Source: Anaerorhabdus sp964386325 | Lineage (GTDB): Bacteria; Bacillota_I; Bacilli_A; Erysipelotrichales; Erysipelotrichaceae | Length of the DNA: 64,000 bases | Direction: 5' to 3' | NCBI GenBank assembly: GCA_964386325.1 | Contig: CAYLQY010000006.1 | Coordinates: forward strand, 80,369 to 144,368 | Shown: positions 1 to 8,368 of the stretch, piece by piece | Layout of the letters: every line of letters starts with the position of its first letter | Numbering within the stretch: the stretch's first letter is position 1 | The notes under the pieces: model-generated | What the model saw: only the letters and a program-made list of their open reading frames with translations | The model's database searches: none | What the model was told of the DNA's origin: nothing | Translations under genes and position numbers: made by a program

Positions 1-66
1 ATCGAAGATTCGGTGAAACAAGCTAGAGACAATTGCCCTGTACAAGTTATAGAAATTGAAGAATAA
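1..66 (+). CDS. C-terminal end of a ferredoxin (partial)
   Basis: Only the last 21 codons are in the window, read in frame 1 up to a TAA at 64-66. The end reads ...ARDNCPVQVIEIEE, which resembles the closing cysteine-proline motif and acidic tail of small bacterial 4Fe-4S ferredoxins (CPxxxI-E). The upstream cluster cysteines are outside the window, so cluster type cannot be judged. A terminator follows directly. Confidence 0.6.
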   Translation: MEDSVKQARDNCPVQVIEIEE

Positions 67-94
67 GTCTGTATATTTACAGGCTTTCTTTTTT
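67..94 (+). terminator. Rho-independent terminator after the ferredoxin gene
   Basis: GTCTGTA (67-73) pairs with TACAGGC (78-84) around a 4-nt loop and is followed by a long T-rich tract. It starts one base after the ferredoxin stop codon. Confidence 0.75.
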
Positions 95-106
95 TTATTT
101 AACAAG

Positions 107-112
107 TATAAT
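107..112 (+). promoter_or_regulatory. TATAAT -10 box directly before the transglycosylase start
   Basis: A perfect TATAAT lies at 107-112, and its last two bases are the AT of an upstream ATG at 111. The expected transcription start would be near 119-120, at the second ATG (120). No clear -35 element is visible 17 bp upstream and no Shine-Dalgarno sequence exists before either ATG, so the mRNA may be leaderless. Confidence 0.45.
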
Positions 113-119
113 GGATAGT

Positions 120-701
120 ATGACAAAAAAGAAAAAATTAAAGCTTAAAACTACTTCTCTAAATATCATTCTTGCGATAGTTTCTTTAGTACTTATTGTA
201 ATTAGTTTTCGTATTGAAGGAGAGCGCAGAAGTTTAGAACTTGTATATCCAAGAGAATATAATGAGTATGTAGAAAAATATGCCTTAGAGTACCATATTG
301 ATAAAAATTTAGTTTATGCAATTATTCATCAAGAAAGTAAATTTAATCCGGACGCAGTATCAAGAGCGAATGCTAGAGGGTTAATGCAAATTACCGAAGA
401 TACATTTGAATGGTTAAAAATGCGCTTGAATGATAAGGAAACAGTCTATGATGATTTGTTCGATCCGGAGACAAATATTAAGTATGGAACATATTTCTTA
501 AGTTTATTAAAAAAAGAATTTAGTGAAGTGTCTACACAACTAGCGGGATATAATGCGGGATTGAATATTACAAAAACATGGCTATCGAATAAAGACTATT
601 CAAAGAATGGTAAATTACTCGATGTTATTCCATATCCTGAAACACAGAATTATGTTAAAATTGTGATGTATAATTACAAGATGTATAAGAAAATCTATTA
701 G
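120..701 (+). CDS. membrane-anchored SLT-type lytic transglycosylase
   Basis: The 193-residue protein (from the ATG at 120) has a basic N-terminus and one membrane helix at about residues 14-30, then a single SLT (soluble lytic transglycosylase) domain. The catalytic glutamate sits in the motif HQESKFNPDAVS, followed by GLMQI and the typical AGYNAG motif. Enzymes of this family cleave the MurNAc-GlcNAc bond of peptidoglycan to 1,6-anhydro products, here presumably on the outer face of the membrane. An ATG at 111 is also in frame but overlaps the TATAAT box. The rpiB gene starts 9 bases after the stop, behind its own AGGAGG, so the two are probably cotranscribed. Confidence 0.85.
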   Translation: MTKKKKLKLKTTSLNIILAIVSLVLIVISFRIEGERRSLELVYPREYNEYVEKYALEYHIDKNLVYAIIHQESKFNPDAVSRANARGLMQITEDTFEWLKMRLNDKETVYDDLFDPETNIKYGTYFLSLLKKEFSEVSTQLAGYNAGLNITKTWLSNKDYSKNGKLLDVIPYPETQNYVKIVMYNYKMYKKIY

Positions 702-710
702 GAGGTAAGT

Positions 711-1157
711 ATGAAAATTGGTATTGGTAATGATCATTCAGCAGTGGAACTAAAAAAAGAAATCCTCAAACATTTAGTTAATCGTGGATTTGAAGTAGTG
801 AATTATGGAACAGATGAACCTGAAAGTTATAACTATGCATTTGCAGCAGAAAAAGTATCAACTGCAGTTATTGAAGGTGATGTTGATTGCGGTATTTGTA
901 TTTGTGGTACAGGTATTGGAATATCAATAGCATGTAACAAAGTTAAAGGTATTCGTGCTTGTGTATGTTCTGAACCATTTTCTGCCAAACTTTCTAAGCA
1001 ACATAACAACACAAATATTCTATGTTTTGGAGCACGTGTAGTTGGTGTTGAACTGGCGAAGATGATAGTGGATGAATGGGTGAATGCAACATTTGAAGGT
1101 GGGCGTCATGCAGAACGTGTTGCAACAATTATGGATATTGAAAATAGAAATTGCTAA
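711..1157 (+). CDS. rpiB: ribose 5-phosphate isomerase B / LacAB-family sugar-phosphate isomerase
   Basis: The 148-residue protein begins MKIGIGNDHSAVELKK, the RpiB/LacAB fold start with its Asp-His pair, and has the active-site cysteine C65 in the motif ICGTGIG followed by the HNNTN-type segment near residue 100. RpiB interconverts ribose 5-phosphate and ribulose 5-phosphate in the pentose phosphate pathway; LacA/LacB relatives act on galactose 6-phosphate, and allose 6-phosphate is another known substrate. A single gene without a lac neighbour favours RpiB. It has an AGGAGG site 6-8 bases before the ATG and is followed by a strong terminator. Confidence 0.85.
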   Translation: MKIGIGNDHSAVELKKEILKHLVNRGFEVVNYGTDEPESYNYAFAAEKVSTAVIEGDVDCGICICGTGIGISIACNKVKGIRACVCSEPFSAKLSKQHNNTNILCFGARVVGVELAKMIVDEWVNATFEGGRHAERVATIMDIENRNC

Positions 1158-1183
1158 AGTTGGGTAAAACCAACTTTTTCTTT
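1156..1183 (+). terminator. Rho-independent terminator after rpiB
   Basis: AAAGTTGG (1156-1163) and CCAACTTT (1170-1177) form an 8-bp perfect stem overlapping the stop codon, followed by a T-rich tract. Confidence 0.85.
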
Positions 1184-1241
1184 GTAGCGTTGGCACAATC
1201 TTTGTGATAAAATTAGTCAAATAAGATTGGGGGATGAGAGA

Positions 1242-2609
1242 ATGAATTTATCAAAATATATTGGCGATAAAACATTTATGAAAGCTGCAATCATGGTTGG
1301 AGTACCACTGATGCTTCAACAACTAATTACAGGATCAGTCAATTTAGTTGATAACTTAATGGTAGGTCAATTGGGTGATGCTGCAATTGGTGGGGTTGCT
1401 GCAGTGAATCGTTTTTACATTATTGCACAATATGGAACAAATGGAATTGTAGCAGCGGGCTCTATATTCATAGCACAGTACTTTGGCGCAAGACATATGG
1501 AGAAGATGAAAGAATCGTTTAGATTTTTACTTAACATATCTATTGCGATTATGTTAGTATTTTTCTTGCTTGTGTTTATATTTCCTGAAGCAATTTTAGG
1601 TTTCTTTACAAATGACCCAGCAGTTATTGAAATGGGTGTGTTATACGCGCGATTAGTTTCATTTTCATATATTCCAATTGCAATAACACTTAGTATTTCT
1701 GGTTCAATGAGATCTGTTGGAGAAACGAAGATACCTTTAGTGGTCAGCGCGATTGCGGTATTAATTAACACATTTTTAAATTACTGTTTAATTTTTGGGA
1801 ACTTTGGTTTTCCTCAATTAGGGATTCGTGGTGCAGCATATGCAACGTTAGTGGCTCGTTTTGTGGAAACTGGATTATTGCTGTATTTTATTAAAGAGTA
1901 TGATTTTGACTTCAAAACTAAAATTAAAGAAATGTTTCATGTACCAGCAGCCTTATCTAAAAAAATTATGATCAAAGCTGCTCCACTTGCGATGAATGAA
2001 ATTTTATGGGCTGGTGGTATGGCAACGCTATTTAAATTTTATTCGACAAGGGGTCCGGAAGTAATGTCGGGATTCTCTATTTCAAGTACAATAGGAGATA
2101 TCTTCTTTGTTTTATTTGGTGGTATGGCTGCAGCATCAACTGTGCTTATTTCACAACCATTAGGAGCAAATAAACTCGAGGAAGGTAGAAGGCATGGATA
2201 TCAATTAATGGGTTTTAGTTTTATATTGTCTTTCATTTTTGCAACCCTCATGTTTATCGCAAGTTTTTACATTCCTTATTTATACCAAAACATATCTATG
2301 GATGCATTGAAAATAGCGGAAAATATGTTGCGAATACAAAGTTTTATGTTTGCGATCTATGTACTAAACACGCAAAACTACTTTGTTCTTCGAGCAGGTG
2401 GCGATACAAAATCCACACTAATTATGGATAGTGCATTTATGTGGTTAATTAATATTCCGCTCGTTGCATTACTAGCGTATTTCTCACCAATTGGAATTTA
2501 TGCGTTGTATATTGCAGGGCAATCTACAGATTTAATTAAGTTAGCATTTGGCTATTGGTTAGTAAGAAAAGAAAAATGGGTAAGAAATTTAACACATGAA
2601 GAACTATAG
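1242..2609 (+). CDS. MATE-family multidrug/sodium exporter
   Basis: The 455-residue protein has about twelve hydrophobic helices arranged as two MatE repeats; the first repeat holds the typical GVPLMLQQLITGSVNLVDN and later GSMRSVGETKIPL segments. MATE proteins export cationic drugs or metabolites using a Na+ or H+ gradient across the cytoplasmic membrane; substrate cannot be inferred here. I prefer the ATG at 1242, which lies 8 bases after GGGGGA, over an in-frame TTG at 1227. The gene stands alone between two terminators. Confidence 0.9.
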   Translation: MNLSKYIGDKTFMKAAIMVGVPLMLQQLITGSVNLVDNLMVGQLGDAAIGGVAAVNRFYIIAQYGTNGIVAAGSIFIAQYFGARHMEKMKESFRFLLNISIAIMLVFFLLVFIFPEAILGFFTNDPAVIEMGVLYARLVSFSYIPIAITLSISGSMRSVGETKIPLVVSAIAVLINTFLNYCLIFGNFGFPQLGIRGAAYATLVARFVETGLLLYFIKEYDFDFKTKIKEMFHVPAALSKKIMIKAAPLAMNEILWAGGMATLFKFYSTRGPEVMSGFSISSTIGDIFFVLFGGMAAASTVLISQPLGANKLEEGRRHGYQLMGFSFILSFIFATLMFIASFYIPYLYQNISMDALKIAENMLRIQSFMFAIYVLNTQNYFVLRAGGDTKSTLIMDSAFMWLINIPLVALLAYFSPIGIYALYIAGQSTDLIKLAFGYWLVRKEKWVRNLTHEEL

Positions 2610-2637
2610 ACAGGTGATGAAAATCATCTGTTTTTTC
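2610..2637 (+). terminator. Rho-independent terminator after the MATE gene
   Basis: ACAGGTGAT (2610-2618) pairs with ATCATCTGT (2623-2631, one G-U pair) and is followed by six T residues. Confidence 0.85.
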
Positions 2638-2639
2638 AT

Positions 2640-2725
2640 TTGACAAAGTGCAAAGAAAAAGATAAACTAGTGATAGTTAGTTAAGCCTAACTATTTTTTA
2701 AAGGTTATGGTTAGGTCAACCTAAC
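2640..2725 (+). promoter_or_regulatory. promoter with two tandem DtxR/MntR-like operators
   Basis: A sigma-A promoter is visible: TTGACA (2640-2645), 17 bp, TAAACT (2663-2668). Two copies of the palindromic frame GTTAG-N6-CTAAC lie at 2676-2691 and 2710-2725, 34 bp apart centre to centre. The second is a perfect inverted repeat, GTTAGGT-CA-ACCTAAC; the first extends to ATAGTTAG...CTAACTAT. The expected start site falls in the first operator. The TTAGG...CCTAA core resembles operators of DtxR/IdeR and MntR metal repressors. The repressor gene is not in the window. Confidence 0.7.
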
Positions 2726-2741
2726 AGTTTCGGAGGACTAT

Positions 2742-4472
2742 ATGATAAATAAAAGATTAATTAAAGAAATGAAATCTTCAATGAAGTATGTCAAAAGAAA
2801 TGTAATATATCAATGGCTTAGTTTACTATCAAACATTATTTTAATAATTACGATAGGTTCTTTCATTAACGATTTGATAGAAGAAAAAATCAATGGGCAT
2901 TCTTTAATTATTCTAGTGACAATTGCGTTTTCAATGATTCTTATTCGCTCATTTTGTATGATTCAGGCTAGTAAAATGAGTTATTATGCGTCCAAAGATG
3001 TAAAACGTAATTTAAGAGAAAGTATCTATAAAAAAATATTGAGTTTAGGATCTTCTTACACGACTAAGGTTTCAACTGCTGAGGTTGTACAAATGTCTTC
3101 TGAAGGTGTAGAGCAGTTGGAAAATTATTTCGGTTCCTATCTTCCGCAATTTTTCTATAGTTTATTAGCTCCTATAACCTTATTTATATGGTTAGCTCCA
3201 ATTAGCTTAACAGTTGCGATTATCTTGATAGTTTGTGTTCCACTTATTCCTATTTCAATTATTCTTGTACAGAAGTTTGCGAAGAAGTTATTGAAGAAGT
3301 ATTGGGGACAATATACAACTCTTGGCGATAGCTTTCTTGAGAATCTACAAGGATTAACAACTTTAAAAATATATCAAGCTGATGAAAATCGCCATAAGAA
3401 AATGAATCAAGAAGCTGAAAATTTTAGAAAAGTTACGATGCGAGTATTAATCATGCAATTGAATTCCATATCCGTCATGGATTTAGTTGCATATGGAGCC
3501 TCCGCTCTAGGTATCATTGTAGCGATTCAACAAATGATGATAGGTAACTTAACGCTTGCACAAGGATTTATCATTGTTGTGCTAAGTGCAGAATTCTTCC
3601 TACCACTTCGATTACTAGGTTCTTATTTCCACATTGCCATGAATGGAATTGCATCTAGTGATAAGATTTTCAAGTTTCTTGATTTACCTCAAACTGATGA
3701 TGGAACTATTGAATTCGCAACTGAAAATAGTATTAAACTAGAAAAAGTATCATTTAGTTATGAAGATAAAGAAACACTTAAAGATATTGATTTAACAATT
3801 GAAAAAGGAAAGATAACAGCATTAATTGGCGAAAGTGGAAGTGGTAAAAGTACAATTACTTCGCTTTTAATGAAAAAAATTAAGCCGAGCAATGGAAGTA
3901 TAAAAGTTGGAACAATTGATTTGAAAGATATTACACAAGCAAGTTTAATGGAAAAAATAACACTTGTTAATTTAAATAGCTATGTATTTAAAGGAACCAT
4001 TAGAGAAAATTTGATGATGGCGAAAAAGTATGCAAAAGATGAAGACTTATGGAATGTCTTAGATAAAGTTAATCTAAAAGAATACTTTGAATCACAAGAA
4101 GGATTAGATACTTTTATACAAGAGAAAGGCTCTAATTTATCAGGTGGGCAAAATCAAAGAGTTGTTTTAGCAAGGGCACTCCTTCATGATAGTGACGTAT
4201 ATATATTTGATGAAGCAACTTCTAATATTGATAGTGAAAGTGAAAATAAAATACTGAGCTTAATCTATGAGCTATCCAAAAATAAAGCGGTTTTACTAAT
4301 TACACATCGCTTAAAGAATGCGTTAAGTGCATCTCAAATCATTGTGTTAGATGAAGGTAAGATTGTCGGTCAGGGTAATCATGAAACATTAATTAAAAAT
4401 AATGATAAATATAAAACTTATTGGAAAACTCAAAATAAACTTGAAAATTTAGAATTGGAGATTGAAAGATGA
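2742..4472 (+). CDS. ABC exporter half, CydD-type (permease-ATPase fusion)
   Basis: The 576-residue protein has six membrane helices in the first ~310 residues followed by an ATPase domain with Walker A GESGSGKST near residue 363, signature LSGGQNQR near 466 and Walker B VYIFDEAT near 488. It belongs to the CydDC-like group of heterodimeric ABC exporters. CydDC exports cysteine/glutathione or handles heme, and related pairs move siderophores, but substrate is not readable here. It is the first gene of a tightly packed operon behind metal-repressor-like operators. AGGA is well placed before the ATG. Confidence 0.85.
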   Translation: MINKRLIKEMKSSMKYVKRNVIYQWLSLLSNIILIITIGSFINDLIEEKINGHSLIILVTIAFSMILIRSFCMIQASKMSYYASKDVKRNLRESIYKKILSLGSSYTTKVSTAEVVQMSSEGVEQLENYFGSYLPQFFYSLLAPITLFIWLAPISLTVAIILIVCVPLIPISIILVQKFAKKLLKKYWGQYTTLGDSFLENLQGLTTLKIYQADENRHKKMNQEAENFRKVTMRVLIMQLNSISVMDLVAYGASALGIIVAIQQMMIGNLTLAQGFIIVVLSAEFFLPLRLLGSYFHIAMNGIASSDKIFKFLDLPQTDDGTIEFATENSIKLEKVSFSYEDKETLKDIDLTIEKGKITALIGESGSGKSTITSLLMKKIKPSNGSIKVGTIDLKDITQASLMEKITLVNLNSYVFKGTIRENLMMAKKYAKDEDLWNVLDKVNLKEYFESQEGLDTFIQEKGSNLSGGQNQRVVLARALLHDSDVYIFDEATSNIDSESENKILSLIYELSKNKAVLLITHRLKNALSASQIIVLDEGKIVGQGNHETLIKNNDKYKTYWKTQNKLENLELEIER

Positions 4473-6118
4473 GAAAAAAATCTAAAATTATTATAAATCT
4501 CTTGAAGATTATAAAACCAATGACTGGAGTTATGATCATTGCAATTATCTTGGGTGTTCTTGGATTCTTAGCAGCAATATTCATTCCTATCTTAGGGGGT
4601 ATGGGACTTCTTGAAGTGTTTCAAACGCAACAAATATCATATTTTATTTTTATAGCAATGGTTATTTTAGCGATAGCTCGAGGATTCTTGCGATATGGTG
4701 AGCAGGCGTGTAATCATTATGTGGCATTTAAGATATTAGCGATTCTTAGAGATAAAGTATTCACAGTTTTAAGAAGCTTAGCACCAGCTAAATTAGAAGG
4801 TAAGGATAAAGGAAATTTAATTTCGGTGATTACATCTGACATTGAACTACTAGAAGTCTTTTATGCTCATACAATTTCACCCGTATGTATTGCGTTTATT
4901 ATGACAAGTATTATGAGTATCTTTATTGGTAGTTATCACCCATTGTTAGGTATAATTGCATTTAGTGGATATGCCGTAGTGGGAATTGGTGTTCCTTTTG
5001 TTATTTCGAATCAATCACAGAAGTACGGTACTTCTATCCGCAATCAAATTGGTGAAATAAGTAGTACAATTTTAGATAATATTCGTGGTATCAGTGAAAG
5101 CATTCAATATAACTGTGGTGAAGAAAAACTTCAACTAATCAATGAATTAACTGAAGAAATGTCGAGTAAAGAAAAAGAATTAAAATTAATCTCTGGAAAA
5201 AGTACGGCAATTATTAATGCATTCATCTTACTTTTTGGGATGATTATCTTAGTGGTATCAAGTTATTTGTATACTCAAGGGATTGTATCAATTGATGCAG
5301 TAATATTATCAACAATTACAATGCTAAGTTCATTTGGACCAGTTGTTGCAATAGCGAATCTTGGAACTGGATTATCACATACATTCGCAGCAGCGAATCG
5401 TGTATTAGATTTGCTTGAAGAACAACCAATTGTTCAAGAAACATATGGTAATGATAATGTAGCATTTGAAGGGATTGAAATTCAGAATGTTTCATTTAGT
5501 TATGATGAAGAAAAAATAGTAAAGGATTGTAATTTAAATAGTCGTAAAAATAAAATACTTGGAATCGCAGGGAAAAGTGGTGCAGGGAAATCAACGCTTT
5601 TAAAGTTATTAATGCGTTTTTGGGATGTAAATCATGGGGAGATTAAAATTTCAAATAAAGATATAAAAGAATTGAAAACAAATAATCTTAGAAATCTTGA
5701 AAGTTTCGTAACCCAAGAAACAATTTTATTTAAAGATACAATAGAAAATAATTTGAAAATTGCAAATCTAAATGCCACAAAAGAACAAATCATAGAAGCA
5801 TGTAAAAAAGCATCGCTTCATGAGTTTATAAATACTTTACCGAATGGATATCAAACAATGGTGGGTGAATTAGGTGATACACTTTCAGGTGGTGAAAGAC
5901 AAAGAATAGGAGTAGCACGGGCATTTCTTCACGACGCTCCATTGATTCTATTGGATGAACCAACAAGCAATTTAGATAATCTTAATGAAGCAATTATTCT
6001 AAACGCTTTGAAGCAACAAGAAGATAAGACAATAGTCTTAGTTTCACATCGACCTTCAACTTTATGTATTGCTGATGATGTTGTTCATATGAAAGATGGC
6101 AAAGTAATATATGAATGA
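4469..6118 (+). CDS. ABC exporter half, CydC-type (permease-ATPase fusion)
   Basis: The 549-residue partner of the preceding gene overlaps it by 4 bases (ATGA), as expected for a heterodimer. It has six N-terminal membrane helices and an ATPase domain with Walker A GKSGAGKST near residue 368, LSGGERQR near 471 and LILLDEPT near 490. Both halves keep their catalytic motifs. Gene order with YgbA-like and DUF454 genes and no cytochrome bd genes (cydAB) makes an iron- or heme-linked substrate as plausible as thiols. Confidence 0.85.
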   Translation: MRKKSKIIINLLKIIKPMTGVMIIAIILGVLGFLAAIFIPILGGMGLLEVFQTQQISYFIFIAMVILAIARGFLRYGEQACNHYVAFKILAILRDKVFTVLRSLAPAKLEGKDKGNLISVITSDIELLEVFYAHTISPVCIAFIMTSIMSIFIGSYHPLLGIIAFSGYAVVGIGVPFVISNQSQKYGTSIRNQIGEISSTILDNIRGISESIQYNCGEEKLQLINELTEEMSSKEKELKLISGKSTAIINAFILLFGMIILVVSSYLYTQGIVSIDAVILSTITMLSSFGPVVAIANLGTGLSHTFAAANRVLDLLEEQPIVQETYGNDNVAFEGIEIQNVSFSYDEEKIVKDCNLNSRKNKILGIAGKSGAGKSTLLKLLMRFWDVNHGEIKISNKDIKELKTNNLRNLESFVTQETILFKDTIENNLKIANLNATKEQIIEACKKASLHEFINTLPNGYQTMVGELGDTLSGGERQRIGVARAFLHDAPLILLDEPTSNLDNLNEAIILNALKQQEDKTIVLVSHRPSTLCIADDVVHMKDGKVIYE

Positions 6119-6434
6119 TGTGCAGAAAAGAATAAAACAAGAGAAAGCAACAATTGAAACAATGATCCGACTTTATTGTAAAGGGAATCATGGTAAAGAG
6201 TTATGTGATGATTGTAATAAAATTCGTGACTATGCATTTATGAGAATTGATTATTGTCCATTCATGGAAACTAAAACATTTTGTAGTTCATGCAAAGTAC
6301 ATTGTTACAAAAAAGATATGCGAGAAAAGATTAAAGTTGTTATGCGTTATGCAGGACCTAGAATGTTATTTACAAATCCAATTCTAGTCACAAAGCATTT
6401 ATTTGAGGAAATCAAGAGAAGGAGAGAAGAATGA
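6111..6434 (+). CDS. YgbA-like cysteine-rich protein (nitrous-oxide-stimulated promoter family)
   Basis: The 107-residue soluble protein carries seven cysteines, including LCDDC, IDYCPF and FCSSCKVHC, spaced as in the YgbA family (Pfam 'nitrous oxide-stimulated promoter'). In E. coli ygbA is under NsrR and is linked to recovery from nitrosative stress under iron limitation; the biochemical role is unknown. The cysteines suggest metal or Fe-S binding (inference). It overlaps the upstream ABC gene by 8 bases and the next gene by 4, so the four genes form one translationally coupled operon. An ATG at 6117 is an alternative start. Confidence 0.75.
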   Translation: MNDVQKRIKQEKATIETMIRLYCKGNHGKELCDDCNKIRDYAFMRIDYCPFMETKTFCSSCKVHCYKKDMREKIKVVMRYAGPRMLFTNPILVTKHLFEEIKRRREE

Positions 6435-6838
6435 AATATATTTATATCGTATTAGGCTCTATAAGCCTCGTTTTGGGGGCTATAGGTGCAATTGTACCTC
6501 TTATGCCATCATTTGTGTTTTTGTTGTTTGCGGGCTTTTGTTTCGCACGTAGTTCGAAGAAATTAAATGATTGGTTTAAGAATACAAATTTATACAAGAA
6601 TAATTTAGAAAGTTATGTTCAAAAGAGAAGTATGTCTTTGAAAGTTAAAATAAAAATAATGAGTATGGTTTCTGCGACAATGGCAATTGGATTCATTATG
6701 ATGAAGAATGTACCAGTAGGTAGATTGATATTATTTATCGTGTGGTTGTTTCATATTGGATACTTTGTATTCGCAGTAAAAACAGAATCTAAGAAACCAG
6801 TAAAATTGGTAACAAAAGAAGCGAATGAAGTATCCTAA
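6431..6838 (+). CDS. DUF454 (YbaN-like) small membrane protein
   Basis: The 135-residue protein has two to four membrane helices and the DUF454 signature: an N-terminal GAIGAIVPLMPSFVFLLFAG stretch, then FARSSKKLNDWF and a cytoplasmic linker before the last helices. DUF454 genes often sit near iron or heme genes, but no function is established. GGAGAG precedes the ATG, which overlaps the YgbA-like stop. It is the last gene of the metal-repressor-linked operon. Confidence 0.8.
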   Translation: MKYIYIVLGSISLVLGAIGAIVPLMPSFVFLLFAGFCFARSSKKLNDWFKNTNLYKNNLESYVQKRSMSLKVKIKIMSMVSATMAIGFIMMKNVPVGRLILFIVWLFHIGYFVFAVKTESKKPVKLVTKEANEVS

Positions 6839-6867
6839 AATATTTTTTAAAAAAGTATAAAAAATGG

Positions 6868-6896
6868 TTGCAATGAACTACATCACATGTTATTAT
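6868..6896 (+). promoter_or_regulatory. promoter of the tRNA-Asn/Glu/Lys cluster
   Basis: TTGCAA (6868-6873), a 17-bp spacer and TATTAT (6891-6896) end 12 bases before the tRNA-Asn gene. Confidence 0.6.
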
Positions 6897-6908
6897 AATT
6901 TAGCACAC

Positions 6909-6984
6909 GCCTAAATAGCTCAGTCGGTAGAGCAAACGGCTGTTAACCGTTAGGTCACAGGTTCGAGCCCTGTTTTAGGCGCCA
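6909..6984 (+). tRNA. tRNA-Asn (GTT)
   Basis: A 76-nt cloverleaf with acceptor stem GCCTAAA/TTTAGGC, D-arm AGCTCAGTCGGTAGAGC, anticodon loop CTGTTAA (anticodon GTT) and T-arm GGTTCGAGCC. CCA is encoded. Confidence 0.97.
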
Positions 6985-6992
6985 TTTTTTTT

Positions 6993-7069
6993 GGCTCGTT
7001 GGTGAAGCGGCTTAACACAGCGCCCTTTCACGGCGTCATTCACGGGTTCGAATCCCGTACGAGTCACCA
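6993..7069 (+). tRNA. tRNA-Glu (TTC)
   Basis: The acceptor stem GGCTCGT/ACGAGTC, the anticodon loop CTTTCAC (anticodon TTC) and the T-loop GGTTCGAATC are all present. CCA is encoded and the gene is 8 bases after tRNA-Asn. Confidence 0.96.
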
Positions 7070-7143
7070 AAAGAAAATACTAGCCCGCAAGGGCTTTTAT
7101 TGAATTGAAATTATACTTTATGAAGTATATAATAAGTGTGCAT

Positions 7144-7219
7144 GACTCCTTAGCTCAGATGGTAGAGCAACTGACTCTTAATCAGTGGGTCTGGGGTTCG
7201 ATCCCCCAAGGAGTCACCA
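7144..7219 (+). tRNA. tRNA-Lys (CTT), integration target
   Basis: The acceptor stem is GACTCCT/AGGAGTC, the anticodon stem ACTGA/TCAGT holds loop CTCTTAA (anticodon CTT), and CCA is encoded. Its 3' part (7197-7214) is repeated at 13515-13532, marking it as the attachment site of the downstream island. A second tRNA-Lys (TTT) lies at 63863. Confidence 0.97.
7197..7214 (+). repeat. attL: direct repeat in the tRNA-Lys 3' end
   Basis: TTCGATCCCCCAAGGAGT, covering the T-loop and acceptor 3' strand of tRNA-Lys, recurs exactly at 13515-13532. This is the usual core site for tyrosine integrases. Confidence 0.85.
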
Positions 7220-7228
7220 GTGATAAAC

Positions 7229-7270
7229 AAGCGTTTAAGCCCATTAATAAAGGCAATAACGCTTTTTTTA
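7229..7270 (+). terminator. Rho-independent terminator after tRNA-Lys
   Basis: AAGCGTT (7229-7235) pairs with AACGCTT (7258-7264), with an inner GCC/GGC, and is followed by seven Ts. A related hairpin occurs at 15701-15738. Confidence 0.75.
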
Positions 7271-7394
7271 TGTTTAAATTCTTTGACACTCTTTATTAAT
7301 CATATATAATCTTTAAGCATTAAACAGTCAAAAGTAGTCGAATTTAATATAAAGTAGTCAAAAAAAGAATACTAGTTTGTTGTAGCATTCTTCA

Positions 7395-8334
7395 TTAATA
7401 AGTATTGTTCATATTTATTTGTAGCATTTTATTTTTTTCAAGATGTGTATAATTTTTTTGAGTAACAGCGGAGATAGTTGAATAACCCATTAATTGTATT
7501 GTTTCTCTTATAGGAACATCTGCATAATATAGATCAGTTGCGTAGTTATGCTTAAAAATATGTGGAGTTAATCCACTAATTTCTGGATAGGCTAGTGATA
7601 TTGATTCTGTATTATTTTCTTTAAATTCCTTATTTAACTTCTTACATGTGTCATTCATTTTATTATTAATATAAACAACTGAATGATTTATAGAAAAAGT
7701 ATTGTTATCAAAATTGAAATCGTTTCTTTTAAGAATTAATACCTCCTTTCTTCCTAACTCATAGTGATAAAACAGTGTTATTAGACATTGTTCTCTATGG
7801 TAAATGTGGTTAAAGTAAGAAGTGTTATTTCATTATCGGTTAATGCTCTTTTTGTTGGTTTTGCTTTTTTGGGGAGAACAACGTTCTTTCAAGGGTTTTA
7901 TGGATGATATCATCATCTATAGCAAAGTTGAATACTTGATTCAAAGTAATACGTACTTTCTCACCAGCAGGTGGTTTATCAAAAACACTTTCTAACACTT
8001 TCTTTATATAAGCTTTTGTAATGTTTGCAAGCTGCATGATATTTATTAACTCACATTGGTTATCTAATACGGTCTTATACATAAGCTGAGATTTTATTTA
8101 ATGGTTTTGCATTTGTTTTCAAACCAGTTCTTAGTATAGTTTTAAAAATAATATCTTGTTTACGCATTTTAAGGCCACTGGCATGTTTAATGATGATTTG
8201 ACTCTTATTCTCTTCAAGTTATTGTATTGAGTAACCATATACCGCTTTATTTACTTTCTTACTATTTTCATTTTATCCAATGAATTCAGAAGTTGAATAT
8301 CTCCATCTATTCTTTTTTTATATTTCTTTGCCAT
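7395..8334 (-). pseudogene. phage-type tyrosine integrase, broken
   Basis: An intact start region (AAGGAGGA then ATG at 8334) reads MAKKYKKRIDGDIQ, the usual integrase N-terminal arm, and soon meets a stop and frameshifts. A core-binding segment at 7840-8082 contains LNQVFNFAIDDDI. The catalytic part, from about 7830 down, includes YHYELGRKEVLILKRNDF, then LTPHIFKHNYATDLY and the active-site Tyr in KNYTHL. At least three frame breaks separate these parts. The HxxR motif reads HIFK and the MGHS motif reads MGYS, further signs of decay. In the intact state it would have integrated the island at tRNA-Lys. Confidence 0.85.
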
Positions 8335-8368
8335 TTGTACATTCCTCCTTATTATTTTGCATAATAGG

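Noticed and set aside
7105..7299. 64-codon plus-strand ORF
   Set aside because: It runs straight through the tRNA-Lys gene and its terminator and has no ribosome site.
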